A stretch of DNA of 64,000 nt from Pseudofrankia coriaricola (GTDB lineage: Bacteria > Actinomycetota > Actinomycetes > Frankiales > Frankiaceae): positions 62,001 through 126,000 of the forward strand of contig NZ_MBLO01000235.1 of the NCBI RefSeq assembly GCF_001854805.1. The letters are read 5' to 3'. Each line of letters opens with the position of its first letter. Position 1 is the first letter of the stretch. The translations under genes and the position numbers were made by a program. Below, in pieces: positions 49,853-60,437 of this stretch. The notes below the pieces were generated by a model. The model made no database searches, had not been told where the DNA came from, and was given only the letters and a program-made list of their open reading frames with translations.

Positions 49853-51142
49853 ATGACCGACTGGACCACCATCGACTTCTTCAACGACGAGTCGCTTGTC
49901 GAAGACCCGTACTCCTACTTCGACGACCTGCGCGCGGCGTGCCCGGTGCTCCCGCTGCCCCACCTCGGCGTGGTGGCCGTTACGGGTTATGACGAGGCGC
50001 ACGAGGTGTACCGCGACGTCGACACATTCTCGTCGTGCAACTCGGTGATCGGTCCGTTCGCGACGTTCCCGGTGCCGCTTGAGGGCGACGACGTCGGTGA
50101 GATCATCGACCGTTACCGGGACCAGATCCCGATGAACGAGCACATGGTCACCATGGACCCACCGATGCACACCCGCGAGCGGGCGCTGGTGATGCGGATG
50201 CTCACGCCGAAACGGCTGCAGGAGAACGAGAGTTTCATCTGGCGGCTCGCCGGCCTGCAACTGGACGAGTTTCTCGCGGACGGTCGGTGCGAGTTCATCC
50301 GCGCGTTCGCGCAGCCGTTCGCGATGCTGACGGTGGCGGACGTGCTGGGCGTGCCCGAGGCCGACCACGAGCGGTTCCGGGTGGGCTTTGGCCTGTCCGC
50401 GAGCCCGGGGCAGGTTGGCGCAGGCGGCTCGCGGGACGGGGAGCTGAACGCGCTCGGGTGGCTGGACAGCTGGTTCGCCGAGTACATCAAGGACCGGCGG
50501 CGCGACCCGCGGGGCGACGTGTTGACGCAGATGGCGGCGGCGACCTACCCGGACGGGAGCGTCCCAGAGGTGACCGCGGTCGTCCGGGCCGCCACGTTCC
50601 TGTTCGCCGCCGGGCAGGAGACCACCGCGCGGCTGCTCGGGGCGGTGCTGAAATACCTGGCCGAGCACCCCGACGTCCAGGACGAGCTTCGGGAGCACCC
50701 GGAGCTCATCCCGGACCTCATCGAGGAGACGCTGCGCATCGAGAGCCCGGTGAAGACCGACTTCCGCCTCGCCCGGCGCGCCACGACCATCGGCGGCGTC
50801 GATGTGGCGGCGGGGACGCCGGTCATGCTGCTCAACGGCGCCGCCAACCGCGATCCCCGGCAGTTCGAATGCCCGGCCGAGTTCCGAGTCGACCGTAAGA
50901 ACGTCCGCCAGCACATCGCATTCGGCAGGGGAGTCCACTCCTGCCCCGGCGGCCCGCTGGCCCGCGTCGAAGGCCGCATCAGCCTCGAACGCATCCTCGC
51001 CCGCACCCGAGACATCCGGCTGTCCGAGGAGCACCACGGCCCGGCCGAGGCGCGGCGCTTCAAGTACGAGCCGACCTGGATACTGCGCGGCCTGACCGAG
51101 CTCCACCTGGAGTTCACCCCCGTCGAGGGCGGCGCCCGATGA
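49853..51142 (+). CDS. cytochrome P450
   Basis: 429 residues from ATG 49853; GTG 49826 is in frame too. Class I bacterial P450: I-helix AGQETT, ExxR in EETLRIES, heme loop FGRGVHSCPGGPLAR with the ligand Cys364. NEHMVTMDPPMHTRERALVMRML is the conserved C-helix region. No ferredoxin gene adjacent. Probably hydroxylates a hydrophobic carboxylic or terpenoid-type substrate, controlled together with the divergent DapB-fold enzyme. Confidence 0.93.
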   Translation: MTDWTTIDFFNDESLVEDPYSYFDDLRAACPVLPLPHLGVVAVTGYDEAHEVYRDVDTFSSCNSVIGPFATFPVPLEGDDVGEIIDRYRDQIPMNEHMVTMDPPMHTRERALVMRMLTPKRLQENESFIWRLAGLQLDEFLADGRCEFIRAFAQPFAMLTVADVLGVPEADHERFRVGFGLSASPGQVGAGGSRDGELNALGWLDSWFAEYIKDRRRDPRGDVLTQMAAATYPDGSVPEVTAVVRAATFLFAAGQETTARLLGAVLKYLAEHPDVQDELREHPELIPDLIEETLRIESPVKTDFRLARRATTIGGVDVAAGTPVMLLNGAANRDPRQFECPAEFRVDRKNVRQHIAFGRGVHSCPGGPLARVEGRISLERILARTRDIRLSEEHHGPAEARRFKYEPTWILRGLTELHLEFTPVEGGAR

Positions 51143-51291
51143 GCCGGATCGCCGTCCTCACCAGCGGTGCCCGGGGCCTCCGTCCCGGCCGTTCCGGTCA
51201 CCATGGTGATCGACGGGTGCTGATAATCTGACCGGCACGACACGGTGTGAACCGTGCGGAACTAGCCGTCGCACCGCGATATGAAGGACAG

Positions 51292-51897
51292 ATGGTAAGC
51301 CAGGGTCGGACTGCTTCAGCGGAGTCGGGGAGGCGTGAGCAGCTGCTCGACGCCGCGGAGCGGTTGCTGCTGGAGGAAGGTTACGCGTCCGTCACCTCGC
51401 GCCGGGTCGGCGCGCGGGCTGGCCTCACACCCCAGTTGGTGCATTACTACTTCCAGACGATGGACGACCTGTTTCTGCAGGTGTTCCGGCGGCGCGCGGA
51501 CGTGGGCCTGGAGCTCCTGCGGGAGGTGCTCGGTTCCCGGCCGACACTGCGGCAGCTCTGGGAGCTGCGCGACACCGGCGTGACGAACTCCAGGTTCAAC
51601 ATGGAGTTCATGGCTCTGGCCAACCACCGCAAGGCGATCCGGTCCGCGATCATCGACTACTACCAGCGTTATCGCCAGCTCCAGCTCGACGCGTTCACGG
51701 TCGCGCTCACCGACCTCGGAGTTCCACCTGAACGGTGCCCGCCACTGGTCGCGCAGGTGGCGATGATAGGCATGACCCAGATCATGACAATCGACGTCGA
51801 TCTGGGTATCGCCGCCGACTACGAGGCCGTCGACGCCTTCATCCGTGCCCAGATCGAAGAACTCGCCAGCGGGCGGCCGCGGCCCCGTCACGCCTGA
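51292..51897 (+). CDS. TetR-family regulator
   Basis: 201 residues from ATG 51292 (GAAGGA just before); GTG 51247 would add 15 residues. HTH: AERLLLEEGYASVTSRRVGARAGLTPQLVHYYFQTMDDLFLQVF, the long-chain variant usual in actinobacterial P450 and fatty-acid neighbourhoods. 150 bp behind the P450 in the same direction. Best candidate to bind the TTGGGCG palindromes upstream. Confidence 0.88.
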   Translation: MVSQGRTASAESGRREQLLDAAERLLLEEGYASVTSRRVGARAGLTPQLVHYYFQTMDDLFLQVFRRRADVGLELLREVLGSRPTLRQLWELRDTGVTNSRFNMEFMALANHRKAIRSAIIDYYQRYRQLQLDAFTVALTDLGVPPERCPPLVAQVAMIGMTQIMTIDVDLGIAADYEAVDAFIRAQIEELASGRPRPRHA

Positions 51898-52543
51898 TAC
51901 GGAGAGCGGCCGGCGTGTTTTTCTCTCCCCGGGAGGACGGCGCGGGGCCGGTTACGAGCGCCGGCCGGCGGGCGGGCGTGCCCTGGGTTACGGGCCACGC
52001 CCACCGGCCGGCGGTGATGATCGTTATCGGCGGGAGCTTTCGCGCCGGTAGGAGAACGGGCCGGGAAGGTCGACGCTGGACAGGCCGCGCCGGCGGTTCT
52101 TCGACCAGACCCGCCAGGAGACACGTCCGAGTTTGAGCGTGACCGATGACACCCCGTTCTCGCTCACGTTCACGTGAAAAGGACCGTAGTGGGGGCGGCG
52201 GGTATAGCGCAGGCCCATGTCAGCGCTCCAGAACATACAAGGATGTGCTCCGAGAGGAACACCGCGCCGGCCGTCGGCGACGATGATCCTCGGGTTCCCC
52301 GCTTTCGCCGCGTTAACCCTTTGGGCGGCCATCCGGTTGCCACGGCCCGCCGGATCGTTTCCCGAGGAGCGTTCCAGTGCGGCGCGTCACTGGGGGAGAG
52401 GTCGTGGCGGCCGGGTGACGACGTGTCGACCGTCGGTGACCACCCGCCGCCGGTGCCGTCGGCCGACTGGCGACTGGCGACTGACACTGTCGGGCCGGCG
52501 ACTGTGGCCGCGTCCATTGCCGCGGCCGCGTGGCCCGTTGGCG

Positions 52544-52618
52544 TGATCGCCGTTTGCGCCCTCTGGTGGTCGCGAAGGGGCTGCGGATATGACCCGCAGA
52601 GGGCAGAAATCGTGATCA
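52544..52618. repeat. 75-bp palindromic repeat, copy 1
   Basis: Starts TGATCGCCGTT and ends CGTGATCA; inner arms GCCCTCTG (52558-52565) and CAGAGGGC (52597-52604) pair exactly. The first 29 bases match copy 2 at 57881 apart from three positions, and both copies are exactly 75 bp. Looks like a REP-type or miniature mobile hairpin element. Confidence 0.6.
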
Positions 52619-52810
52619 TGCCAGGCGGCGGAACGAGGTCAACCTTGCCGGGGTTGGCAATGATCCCCCCGCCCATTGCGTAATGGGGGAGAAGCTATCG
52701 GTGGGCGACGAGGTAGTAGGCCCGAGATATAGGCACCCTATGTGAGCGAGTCGTTACGCAAGCGCTCATAGATCTTCATTCCCGAGAAACATAGCGCTCC
52801 GACTCTGACT

Positions 52811-52826
52811 TGAGAAGAACTTCTCA
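52811..52826. promoter_or_regulatory. perfect palindrome before the ABC uptake operon
   Basis: TGAGAAG and CTTCTCA around AA, ending 15 bp before the start codon and directly before the ribosome site GGAGGTGGG. Likely operator of a repressor not encoded next to it. Confidence 0.6.
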
Positions 52827-52840
52827 GATCTGGAGGTGGG

Positions 52841-53842
52841 ATGAAGATCAGAACGTCGCGCCGCCGCTGGGCGGCGGGCGCGCTTCTCGGCGTGATCGGC
52901 ATGATCGGCGTGAGCGCCGCCGCGGGCTGCGGAAGCTCGCCCGGACCGGAGAGCCCGTCGGCCCCGGGCTCGGCGGCGGTCAAGGTCAGCATCTTCGAGG
53001 TCGCTCAGGCCGACGTCGTCACCACGCTGGAGACGGCGTTCAAGAAGGAGCTCGCGGCGAGGCTCGCCGGCCGGCCGGTCAGCTTCGACGTCACCAACGC
53101 GAACGGCGATCCGTCGCTGATCCAGAGCATCGCCCGCAACCTGGCCCGGTCCGACGCCTCGCTGATCGCGGTGATCGGTACCCCGGCCGTCATCGCCATG
53201 GCCCAGCAGGACAAGACCCATCCGATCATCGCGCTCGCGATGGGCGACCCGGTGGGCGGCAAGGTCGCGGACAGCCTCGACCACCCGGGGCACAACGTCA
53301 CCGGCACCATCGACTTCGTCGATCCGGCCAAGCTGCTCGACGAACTGGCCAAGGTGACCCCACAGCCCCGGCGGATCGGAACGATCTACGACCCGTCGAA
53401 CGAGAACAGCCAGGTCTGGGTGGCCCAGCTGCGGGCGGCGACCAAGGCGCGGCCCGGGATGTCACTGGTCGAGGCGACCGTGGCCGGCGCCGGCGACGTG
53501 CAGAGCGCCGCCCGCTCCCTCATCGGCCGGACCGACACGATCCTCGTCGGGCCCGATGCGGCCGTGGCCTCGGGAGTCGCCGCGGTCGGCGCGGTCGCCC
53601 TGTCGAACAAGATCCCGCTGTACCTGACCTCGGGCGACGCGGCGACCACCGGGGTGCTCGCCACCCTCGGCCCGAGCTACGCCGATCTCGGCGCCGCGTC
53701 GGCCGGCGTCGCCTCGATGGTCCTCGACGGGGCCAAGCCGGCCGACACCCCGTTCGGCCGGCCGGGTGCGCTCGAATGGGGCGTCAACCGCTCGACGCTG
53801 GGCACGCTCGGCGTGGCCCTCCCGCCCGCGGCGATGGGGTAG
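52841..53842 (+). CDS. ABC transporter substrate-binding lipoprotein (TrpX/ABC_sub_bind type)
   Basis: 333 residues. Arg-rich start, hydrophobic helix and lipobox AAGC (Cys30). The fold is that of the PF04392 family: VKVSIFEVAQADVVTTLETA, NANGDPSLIQSIARNLARSD, VIGTPAVIAMAQQD, IIALAMGDPVGGKV. Known members bind aromatic amino acids or similar solutes. First gene of a tight three-gene operon with permease (3-bp gap) and ATPase, a complete importer. GGAGGTGGG ribosome site. Confidence 0.92.
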   Translation: MKIRTSRRRWAAGALLGVIGMIGVSAAAGCGSSPGPESPSAPGSAAVKVSIFEVAQADVVTTLETAFKKELAARLAGRPVSFDVTNANGDPSLIQSIARNLARSDASLIAVIGTPAVIAMAQQDKTHPIIALAMGDPVGGKVADSLDHPGHNVTGTIDFVDPAKLLDELAKVTPQPRRIGTIYDPSNENSQVWVAQLRAATKARPGMSLVEATVAGAGDVQSAARSLIGRTDTILVGPDAAVASGVAAVGAVALSNKIPLYLTSGDAATTGVLATLGPSYADLGAASAGVASMVLDGAKPADTPFGRPGALEWGVNRSTLGTLGVALPPAAMG

Positions 53843-53844
53843 CC

Positions 53845-54801
53845 ATGCGGTACCTCCTCACCGACACCCTGATCGCGGGCCTTCCGCTGCTGCCGGTCGT
53901 CATGGGCATCTACCTGGTGGTCCGCATCCGCCAGGACTTCGACCTCACCGTCGACGGCAGCTTCACCCTCGGCGGCGCGCTCACCGCCCTGCTGCTGGGC
54001 CACGGCGTCGGTGTGCCGCTGGCGATGCTGGCCGCCGTGGCCGGGGCGGCCGTGGCCGGGCTGGTGACCACCGGGCTGCATCTGGCGCTGCGGATCCCGG
54101 TCATCCTGGCCGGTCTGGTCATGAGCATCGGGATGACGACGCTGAACCTGCGCGTCCTGGGCCGGCCGTCGATCAGCCTGGGCGACGGCGGCACCCTGTT
54201 CAGCGGGCTGGCTGGCCTCGCTCCGGGCGTCCGGGACTGGCTCACCATCGCCATCCTCGCCGCGTTCGCCAGCGTGTTCCTGGCCGCGGTCGGATACCTG
54301 CTGCTGACCGAGATCGGCCTGGCGCTGCGGGCCACCGGGGTCAACGCCCGGATGGCCCGGGCCCAGGGCGTCGACGACCGGCGCTCGCTCGCGCTGTGCC
54401 TGGCGTTGGCCAACGCCAGCGCAGGGCTGTCCGGCGCGCTGACGGTGCAGTCCCAGGGCTTCGCCGACTCCGCGACCGGCACCGGCACGCTGCTGGCCGG
54501 CGTCGGCGCGGTGATGCTGGGCGAGCTGATTGCCCGGCCGGGCGGGGCGTCCCGGGTCGGCCGGGTGCTCGTCGCCGTGGCCGTCGGCACACTGCTGTAC
54601 CGGCTGGTCCTGGTCGGCGCGCTGCGCGCCGGGCTGCAGGCGACCGACCTGGCCGGCATCACCGCGCTCACCCTGGTCGCGGCGGTCGCGCTCAACCGCT
54701 ACCTGCCCGAGCTCGGTCGGTCGCTCGGCCGGGTCGGCACGGCCGCCCGCCACCCCCGTGGCGCCCTGGAGGCCTCGGCGACGGCGAAGGAGGCGGGCTG
54801 A
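53845..54801 (+). CDS. ABC transporter permease (BPD_transp_2 family)
   Basis: 318 residues, about nine hydrophobic helices, for example GLPLLPVVMGIYLVV, GVPLAMLAAVAGAAVAGLV, GTLLAGVGAVMLGELIA. DFDLTVDGSFTLGGALTA and EIGLALRATGVNARMARAQGVD are the conserved core of permeases that pair with PF04392 binding proteins. Starts two bases after the previous stop, and its TGA shares one base with the ATG of the ATPase. Basic C-terminal tail in the cytosol. Confidence 0.92.
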   Translation: MRYLLTDTLIAGLPLLPVVMGIYLVVRIRQDFDLTVDGSFTLGGALTALLLGHGVGVPLAMLAAVAGAAVAGLVTTGLHLALRIPVILAGLVMSIGMTTLNLRVLGRPSISLGDGGTLFSGLAGLAPGVRDWLTIAILAAFASVFLAAVGYLLLTEIGLALRATGVNARMARAQGVDDRRSLALCLALANASAGLSGALTVQSQGFADSATGTGTLLAGVGAVMLGELIARPGGASRVGRVLVAVAVGTLLYRLVLVGALRAGLQATDLAGITALTLVAAVALNRYLPELGRSLGRVGTAARHPRGALEASATAKEAG

Positions 54802-55592
54802 TGCTGCGACTGGACGGCGTCCGCCTGGTGCACAACCCGGGTACCCCGACCGAGGTCGTCGCGCTCGACCACGTCGACCTGGAAATCCCAGCCGGTCAGT
54901 TCGTCACCGTCGTCGGCAGCAACGGCGCCGGCAAGAGCAGCCTGGTGGGCGTGGTGGCCGGAGCGCACCGGCCGAGCCGCGGCCGGGTGCTGCTCGACGG
55001 GCGGGACGTGACCCGGCTGCCCGACCACGCCCGCGCCGCGGCGGTCGCGAGGGTGTTCGACGACCCACTCGCCGGCACCGCGCCCGAACTCTCCCTGGCC
55101 GACAACCTGGCGCTTGCCGGCGCCCGCGGGCGCCGGCGCCGGCTGCTGCCCGCCATCACCCGCGGCCGGCGGGCGGCGATGCGCGACGACCTCGCCATGC
55201 TCGGCCTGGGCCTGGAACGACGCCTCGCGGACCCGGTCGCGCTCCTGTCCGCCGGACAGCGCCAGAGCGTGACCATGCTGATGGCCGGACTGCGCCAGCC
55301 CCGGCTGCTGCTGCTCGACGAGCACCTGGCGGCGTTGGACCCCCGGACCCGAGACCGGGTGCTCGACCTCACGGTCCGGACGCATCAGCGGCTGGGCTGC
55401 GCGTCGCTGATGATCACGCACAGCATGCGGCACGCGATCGAGGTGGGTGACCGGCTGCTGGTGATGGCCCGGGGCGGCGTCGTCTACGACGTCGCCGGCC
55501 AGCGGAAGGCGGCGCTGACGCCGGCCGGCCTGGTCGACATCATCTCCGGGCTCGGAGACGCGCCGTCGGACCGCCAGCTGCTCGCCGGCTGA
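54801..55592 (+). CDS. ABC transporter ATPase
   Basis: 263 residues. Walker A GSNGAGKSS (about 38-46), signature LSAGQRQSV in place of LSGGQ, Walker B LLLLDEHLAALDP, switch His in LMITHSMRHAIEVGDRLLVM. The ATG overlaps the permease stop by one base (TGATG). With the two preceding genes it forms one importer for an aromatic-amino-acid-like or other small solute. Confidence 0.93.
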   Translation: MLRLDGVRLVHNPGTPTEVVALDHVDLEIPAGQFVTVVGSNGAGKSSLVGVVAGAHRPSRGRVLLDGRDVTRLPDHARAAAVARVFDDPLAGTAPELSLADNLALAGARGRRRRLLPAITRGRRAAMRDDLAMLGLGLERRLADPVALLSAGQRQSVTMLMAGLRQPRLLLLDEHLAALDPRTRDRVLDLTVRTHQRLGCASLMITHSMRHAIEVGDRLLVMARGGVVYDVAGQRKAALTPAGLVDIISGLGDAPSDRQLLAG

Positions 55593-55714
55593 CCCGGCTC
55601 GCCGACGTCGGTGCCCCCGGGAACAGGGGATCTTCGGGGGCCTGTGGACGCGCGGCGCGCCAGGAGCGGCCGCCCACGGTCCCGTCAGCTGATCAGAAAG
55701 GAGTGGAGTGACCC

Positions 55715-56920
55715 GTGACAGCCGCTGACGCCTCGGCCCCGGCCGGAGCCACGCGGTCCGGCGCCTCGCCGGCCGCGGCCACGCAGGCCGAGCCGGGCAC
55801 GGACCCGTTCGTCTCCTTCACCTCGTCCGACCGGTTCGCCACGGTCGGGGAGATCTACGAGGCGGCCCGCCGCGCGCTGCCCCCGCCGGTCTGGGACTTT
55901 CTCGACGGCGGCTCGGGCGGCGAGCAGACGCTGCGGGCGAACCTGTCGTCGTTCGAGCGCTGGTCGGTGCTGCCCCGGCTGATGACCGGCGCGGGCGAGC
56001 CGGACCTGGCCAGGAGCTTCCTCGGCATCGAGCTGTCGATGCCGGTAATGACGAGCCCTTTCGGCGCCGACCGGCTGCTGCACCGGGACGGCCACCTCGC
56101 CGTCGCCCGGGCGAACGCCAAGGCCGGGGTGGCCTCGATCGTCCCGGAGGCCGGCTCGTACTCCTGGGAGGAGGTGACGATGGCGGCCCCGGGCGCGGCC
56201 CGGATCGCCCAGCTGCACCCGATGGGCAACCCGGCGAACTTCGCCGCGATGCTGCGGCGGGCCGCCGACCTGGGCTTCTCCGCCCTCTGCCTCACCCTGG
56301 ACTGCCCGACCGCCGGCTGGCGGGAGCGCAACATGCGCAACCGGTTCGACGTCGACGTCGACGTCGACGTGGTCAGCGGCAACTACCCGCACGCCGGCCC
56401 GGCCGACCTGGCCGACACCCTCGGCCAGCTGTTCGTCCGCCGGGAGCCGATCTGGACCTGGGACGAGCTGGCCGGGCGGATGGCCGGCTCGCCGCTGCCC
56501 TGGCTCGCCAAGGGCATCCTCACCGGCGCCGACGCCGTGGCGGCCGCGCGGGCCGGCGCCGCCGGGATACTGGTGAGCAACCACGGCGGCCGCCAGCTCG
56601 ACGCGGTGCCGGCGGCGCTCGACCAGCTCCCGGAGATCGTGGCGGCGCTCGGCGGGCGGGTGCCGGTCGCGCTGGACTCGGGGGTCCGCCGGGGCGGGGA
56701 CGTCGTCAAGGCGCTGGCGCTCGGCGCGGATGTCGTGGTCATCGGCCGGGCGGCGGCCATGGCGCTGGCCGCCGGCGGTGAGGAGGGAGTCGGACGGCTG
56801 CTCGAGCTGTTCCGCGAGGAGATCTCGACGACGGTCAAGCTCCTGGGCGCGACCGGCGTCGACGGGCTGACCAGCGAGATGATCACGTCGGCCGCGGGGC
56901 GGGCGGTGCCGGGCTGGTAG
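55715..56920 (+). CDS. FMN-dependent alpha-hydroxy acid dehydrogenase/oxidase
   Basis: 401 residues from GTG 55715 (GGAG 12 bases upstream). FMN_dh barrel: FLDGGSGGEQTLRANLSSFERW, LPVMTSPFGADRL-type strand 1, ILVSNHGGRQLD with the catalytic His, DSGVRRGGDVVKALALGADVVVIGR phosphate site. Two active-site Tyr of glycolate oxidase are replaced: Trp60/Phe62 region for Tyr24 and His168 (AQLHPMG) for Tyr129. So the substrate is probably not a simple 2-hydroxy acid. A GTCGAC run encodes (Val-Asp)4. 122 bp after the ABC operon and possibly co-transcribed. Confidence 0.88.
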   Translation: MTAADASAPAGATRSGASPAAATQAEPGTDPFVSFTSSDRFATVGEIYEAARRALPPPVWDFLDGGSGGEQTLRANLSSFERWSVLPRLMTGAGEPDLARSFLGIELSMPVMTSPFGADRLLHRDGHLAVARANAKAGVASIVPEAGSYSWEEVTMAAPGAARIAQLHPMGNPANFAAMLRRAADLGFSALCLTLDCPTAGWRERNMRNRFDVDVDVDVVSGNYPHAGPADLADTLGQLFVRREPIWTWDELAGRMAGSPLPWLAKGILTGADAVAAARAGAAGILVSNHGGRQLDAVPAALDQLPEIVAALGGRVPVALDSGVRRGGDVVKALALGADVVVIGRAAAMALAAGGEEGVGRLLELFREEISTTVKLLGATGVDGLTSEMITSAAGRAVPGW

Positions 56921-57007
56921 GCGGCACGGCGGCCGGGACCGGGGCGGCTGGTCAGGCGGCCGGGGCGGTCCGCCGGCCGGGCCCCGCCCGGCGGCCTGGA
57001 TCCCGAT

Positions 57008-57646
57008 TCAGCCGATGATCCCGGCCGGCCGGCCGAGGGCGCGCAGGACACTACCGGTCAGCTCCGTCGCGATCCGCTCGGCCGGCCAGCCCAGGCTGTC
57101 GTGCAGGTCGACGACCACCCGCTCGTCGAACACGGTGACCCAGAGGAGCACCCCGTATTCGGCGGAGGTGGGAGGGATGCCCCCGGCGTCGGTCAGCGCG
57201 GCCAGCATCGGCGCGAGCGCGCCGAACAGCCGTGCGATCACCGGGTCGCCCGTGCGCAGCCGTTGCAGGAAGCCACGGTAGGACCGGACGTGTACCACGG
57301 CCGGGCCCCAGCCCACGGCTTCCTGGACCCACAGCTCACACACGTCGACGAACCGGCGCAGCGCGTCCGGCCCGGCCGGCACAGCTTCCATGCGGGTGAC
57401 CAGGCGCTCGACGAGCTGCGTGTAGTAGGCGTCGAGGGCCGCGTCGACGTCCGGGAAATGCCGGTAGGCGGTGGCTGTCGACACGCCGGCCTCGGCCGCC
57501 AGCTCGATCAGGCTGAAACGCCCGCCCTGCTTCGCGAGCAATCTTTCGGCTGCTTCCAGGAGATCCCGCCGGCTGGCCAGGAAATCCCGGCGAATCCGGC
57601 GGCCCCGTGGTTCCTCGGCACGGGCCGAACTGCTCGCCATGGACAC
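57008..57646 (-). CDS. TetR-family regulator
   Basis: 212 residues from GTG 57646; ATG 57640 is an option. HTH: LLAKQGGRFSLIELAAEAGVSTATAYRHFPDVDAALDAYY. Ligand domain with YRGFLQRLRTGDPVIARLF. Converges on the hydroxy-acid oxidase and faces the NAD synthetase region. The dyad at 57695-57710 overlaps its own promoter. Targets unknown. Confidence 0.9.
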   Translation of the reverse strand: MSMASSSARAEEPRGRRIRRDFLASRRDLLEAAERLLAKQGGRFSLIELAAEAGVSTATAYRHFPDVDAALDAYYTQLVERLVTRMEAVPAGPDALRRFVDVCELWVQEAVGWGPAVVHVRSYRGFLQRLRTGDPVIARLFGALAPMLAALTDAGGIPPTSAEYGVLLWVTVFDERVVVDLHDSLGWPAERIATELTGSVLRALGRPAGIIG

Positions 57647-57694
57647 GGCGAATTATCCTTCCCGTCGCTCGGGATCCGCCTGGTGAGGCGGGCT

Positions 57695-57710
57695 GTTGGT
57701 AAATAGTAAC
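57695..57710 (-). promoter_or_regulatory. imperfect dyad over the TetR promoter
   Basis: GTTGGTAAATAGTAAC: outer GTT/AAC and inner TA/TA positions pair. An AT-rich island in GC-rich surroundings, with TACTAT on the minus strand as a possible -10. It lies about 50 bp before the TetR start, fitting autoregulation. Confidence 0.4.
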
Positions 57711-57880
57711 ATGCCGCCAATGAAGGCCGATATTTCTTCGCATAACCTGGGCGGCCACCGCCCGCGCCGCGAATACAAATTCGGCGCCGGTGGGCCATTC
57801 GGCGCTTTCCTGATTGATTCTGGCGCGAGAGGCCAAGAGGCCAGTGATTCGACGGGAGCGAGTTCCTGAACGCCCGGCAT

Positions 57881-57955
57881 TGATCGCCGTTGCTGCCCTC
57901 TGGTGGTCGTCAACGAGATCGGATCGCGGCCACCGCGGGGCACGATTGGCGATCA
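57881..57955. repeat. 75-bp palindromic repeat, copy 2
   Basis: Ends pair exactly over nine bases when one flanking base is included on each side: TTGATCGCC (57880-57888) and GGCGATCAA (57948-57956). The left part shares GCCCTCTGGTGGTCG with copy 1; the right inner arm has diverged. Same length as copy 1 and also next to a TetR gene. Confidence 0.6.
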
Positions 57956-58137
57956 AGCCACCGCCGGCATCCGCTCCGCTTCAAGATCAGCTGGCGGACT
58001 CGTGGCCGCCCTGGACGATTCGCCGGCCACACCAGCAGCTGACCGGCGGGCCAGACTCGCGAGGATAGAGGTGAGCCGGCCAGGCCGCCAGCTGCTCGGG
58101 CACTCGGGCCGGACCCGTGACACCACCTGGAGATGAT

Positions 58138-60195
<2,058 letters not shown>

Positions 60196-60437
60196 AGTCT
60201 GGGCGGCGGGACTGTCTCATCCTGGGGTACTTTGGCTGCCACAGGTTCGGAGGAGGGCCAGATTGACCACCGTCGGCGCCCGTCGCGGGGTTCTTTGAAG
60301 ACCGATCCGGTCACGGATGAGGCGATCCCGCGGGCCGCGTGCCTTCCCGGGATGCCGGAGAAAGACCTCGCGGCCGACGCGGTCCGGGTTCGTCTCGGAT
60401 GCCGCGGCTGGCGGCGGGGCCGCGGCGGAATTCCCTC

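Larger units (their letters stand above)
51898..52840. other. 943-bp intergenic region
   Basis: No gene with credible codon bias or homology. It contains the 75-bp palindromic repeat (52544-52618) and the promoter region of the ABC operon, with CTATGTGAGCG and CGCTCATAG as a gapped dyad at 52739-52773 and the palindrome at 52811-52826. Confidence 0.6.
57647..58137. other. 491-bp spacer
   Basis: Contains the TetR promoter dyad and the second 75-bp palindromic repeat. Open frames here have weak codon bias. A ribosome site GGAG at 58129-58132 belongs to the NAD synthetase gene. Confidence 0.6.

Noticed and set aside
52174-52683. A 169-residue plus-strand protein in the spacer before the ABC operon
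   Set aside because: Mixed codon bias, no family, and it runs through the 75-bp palindromic repeat.
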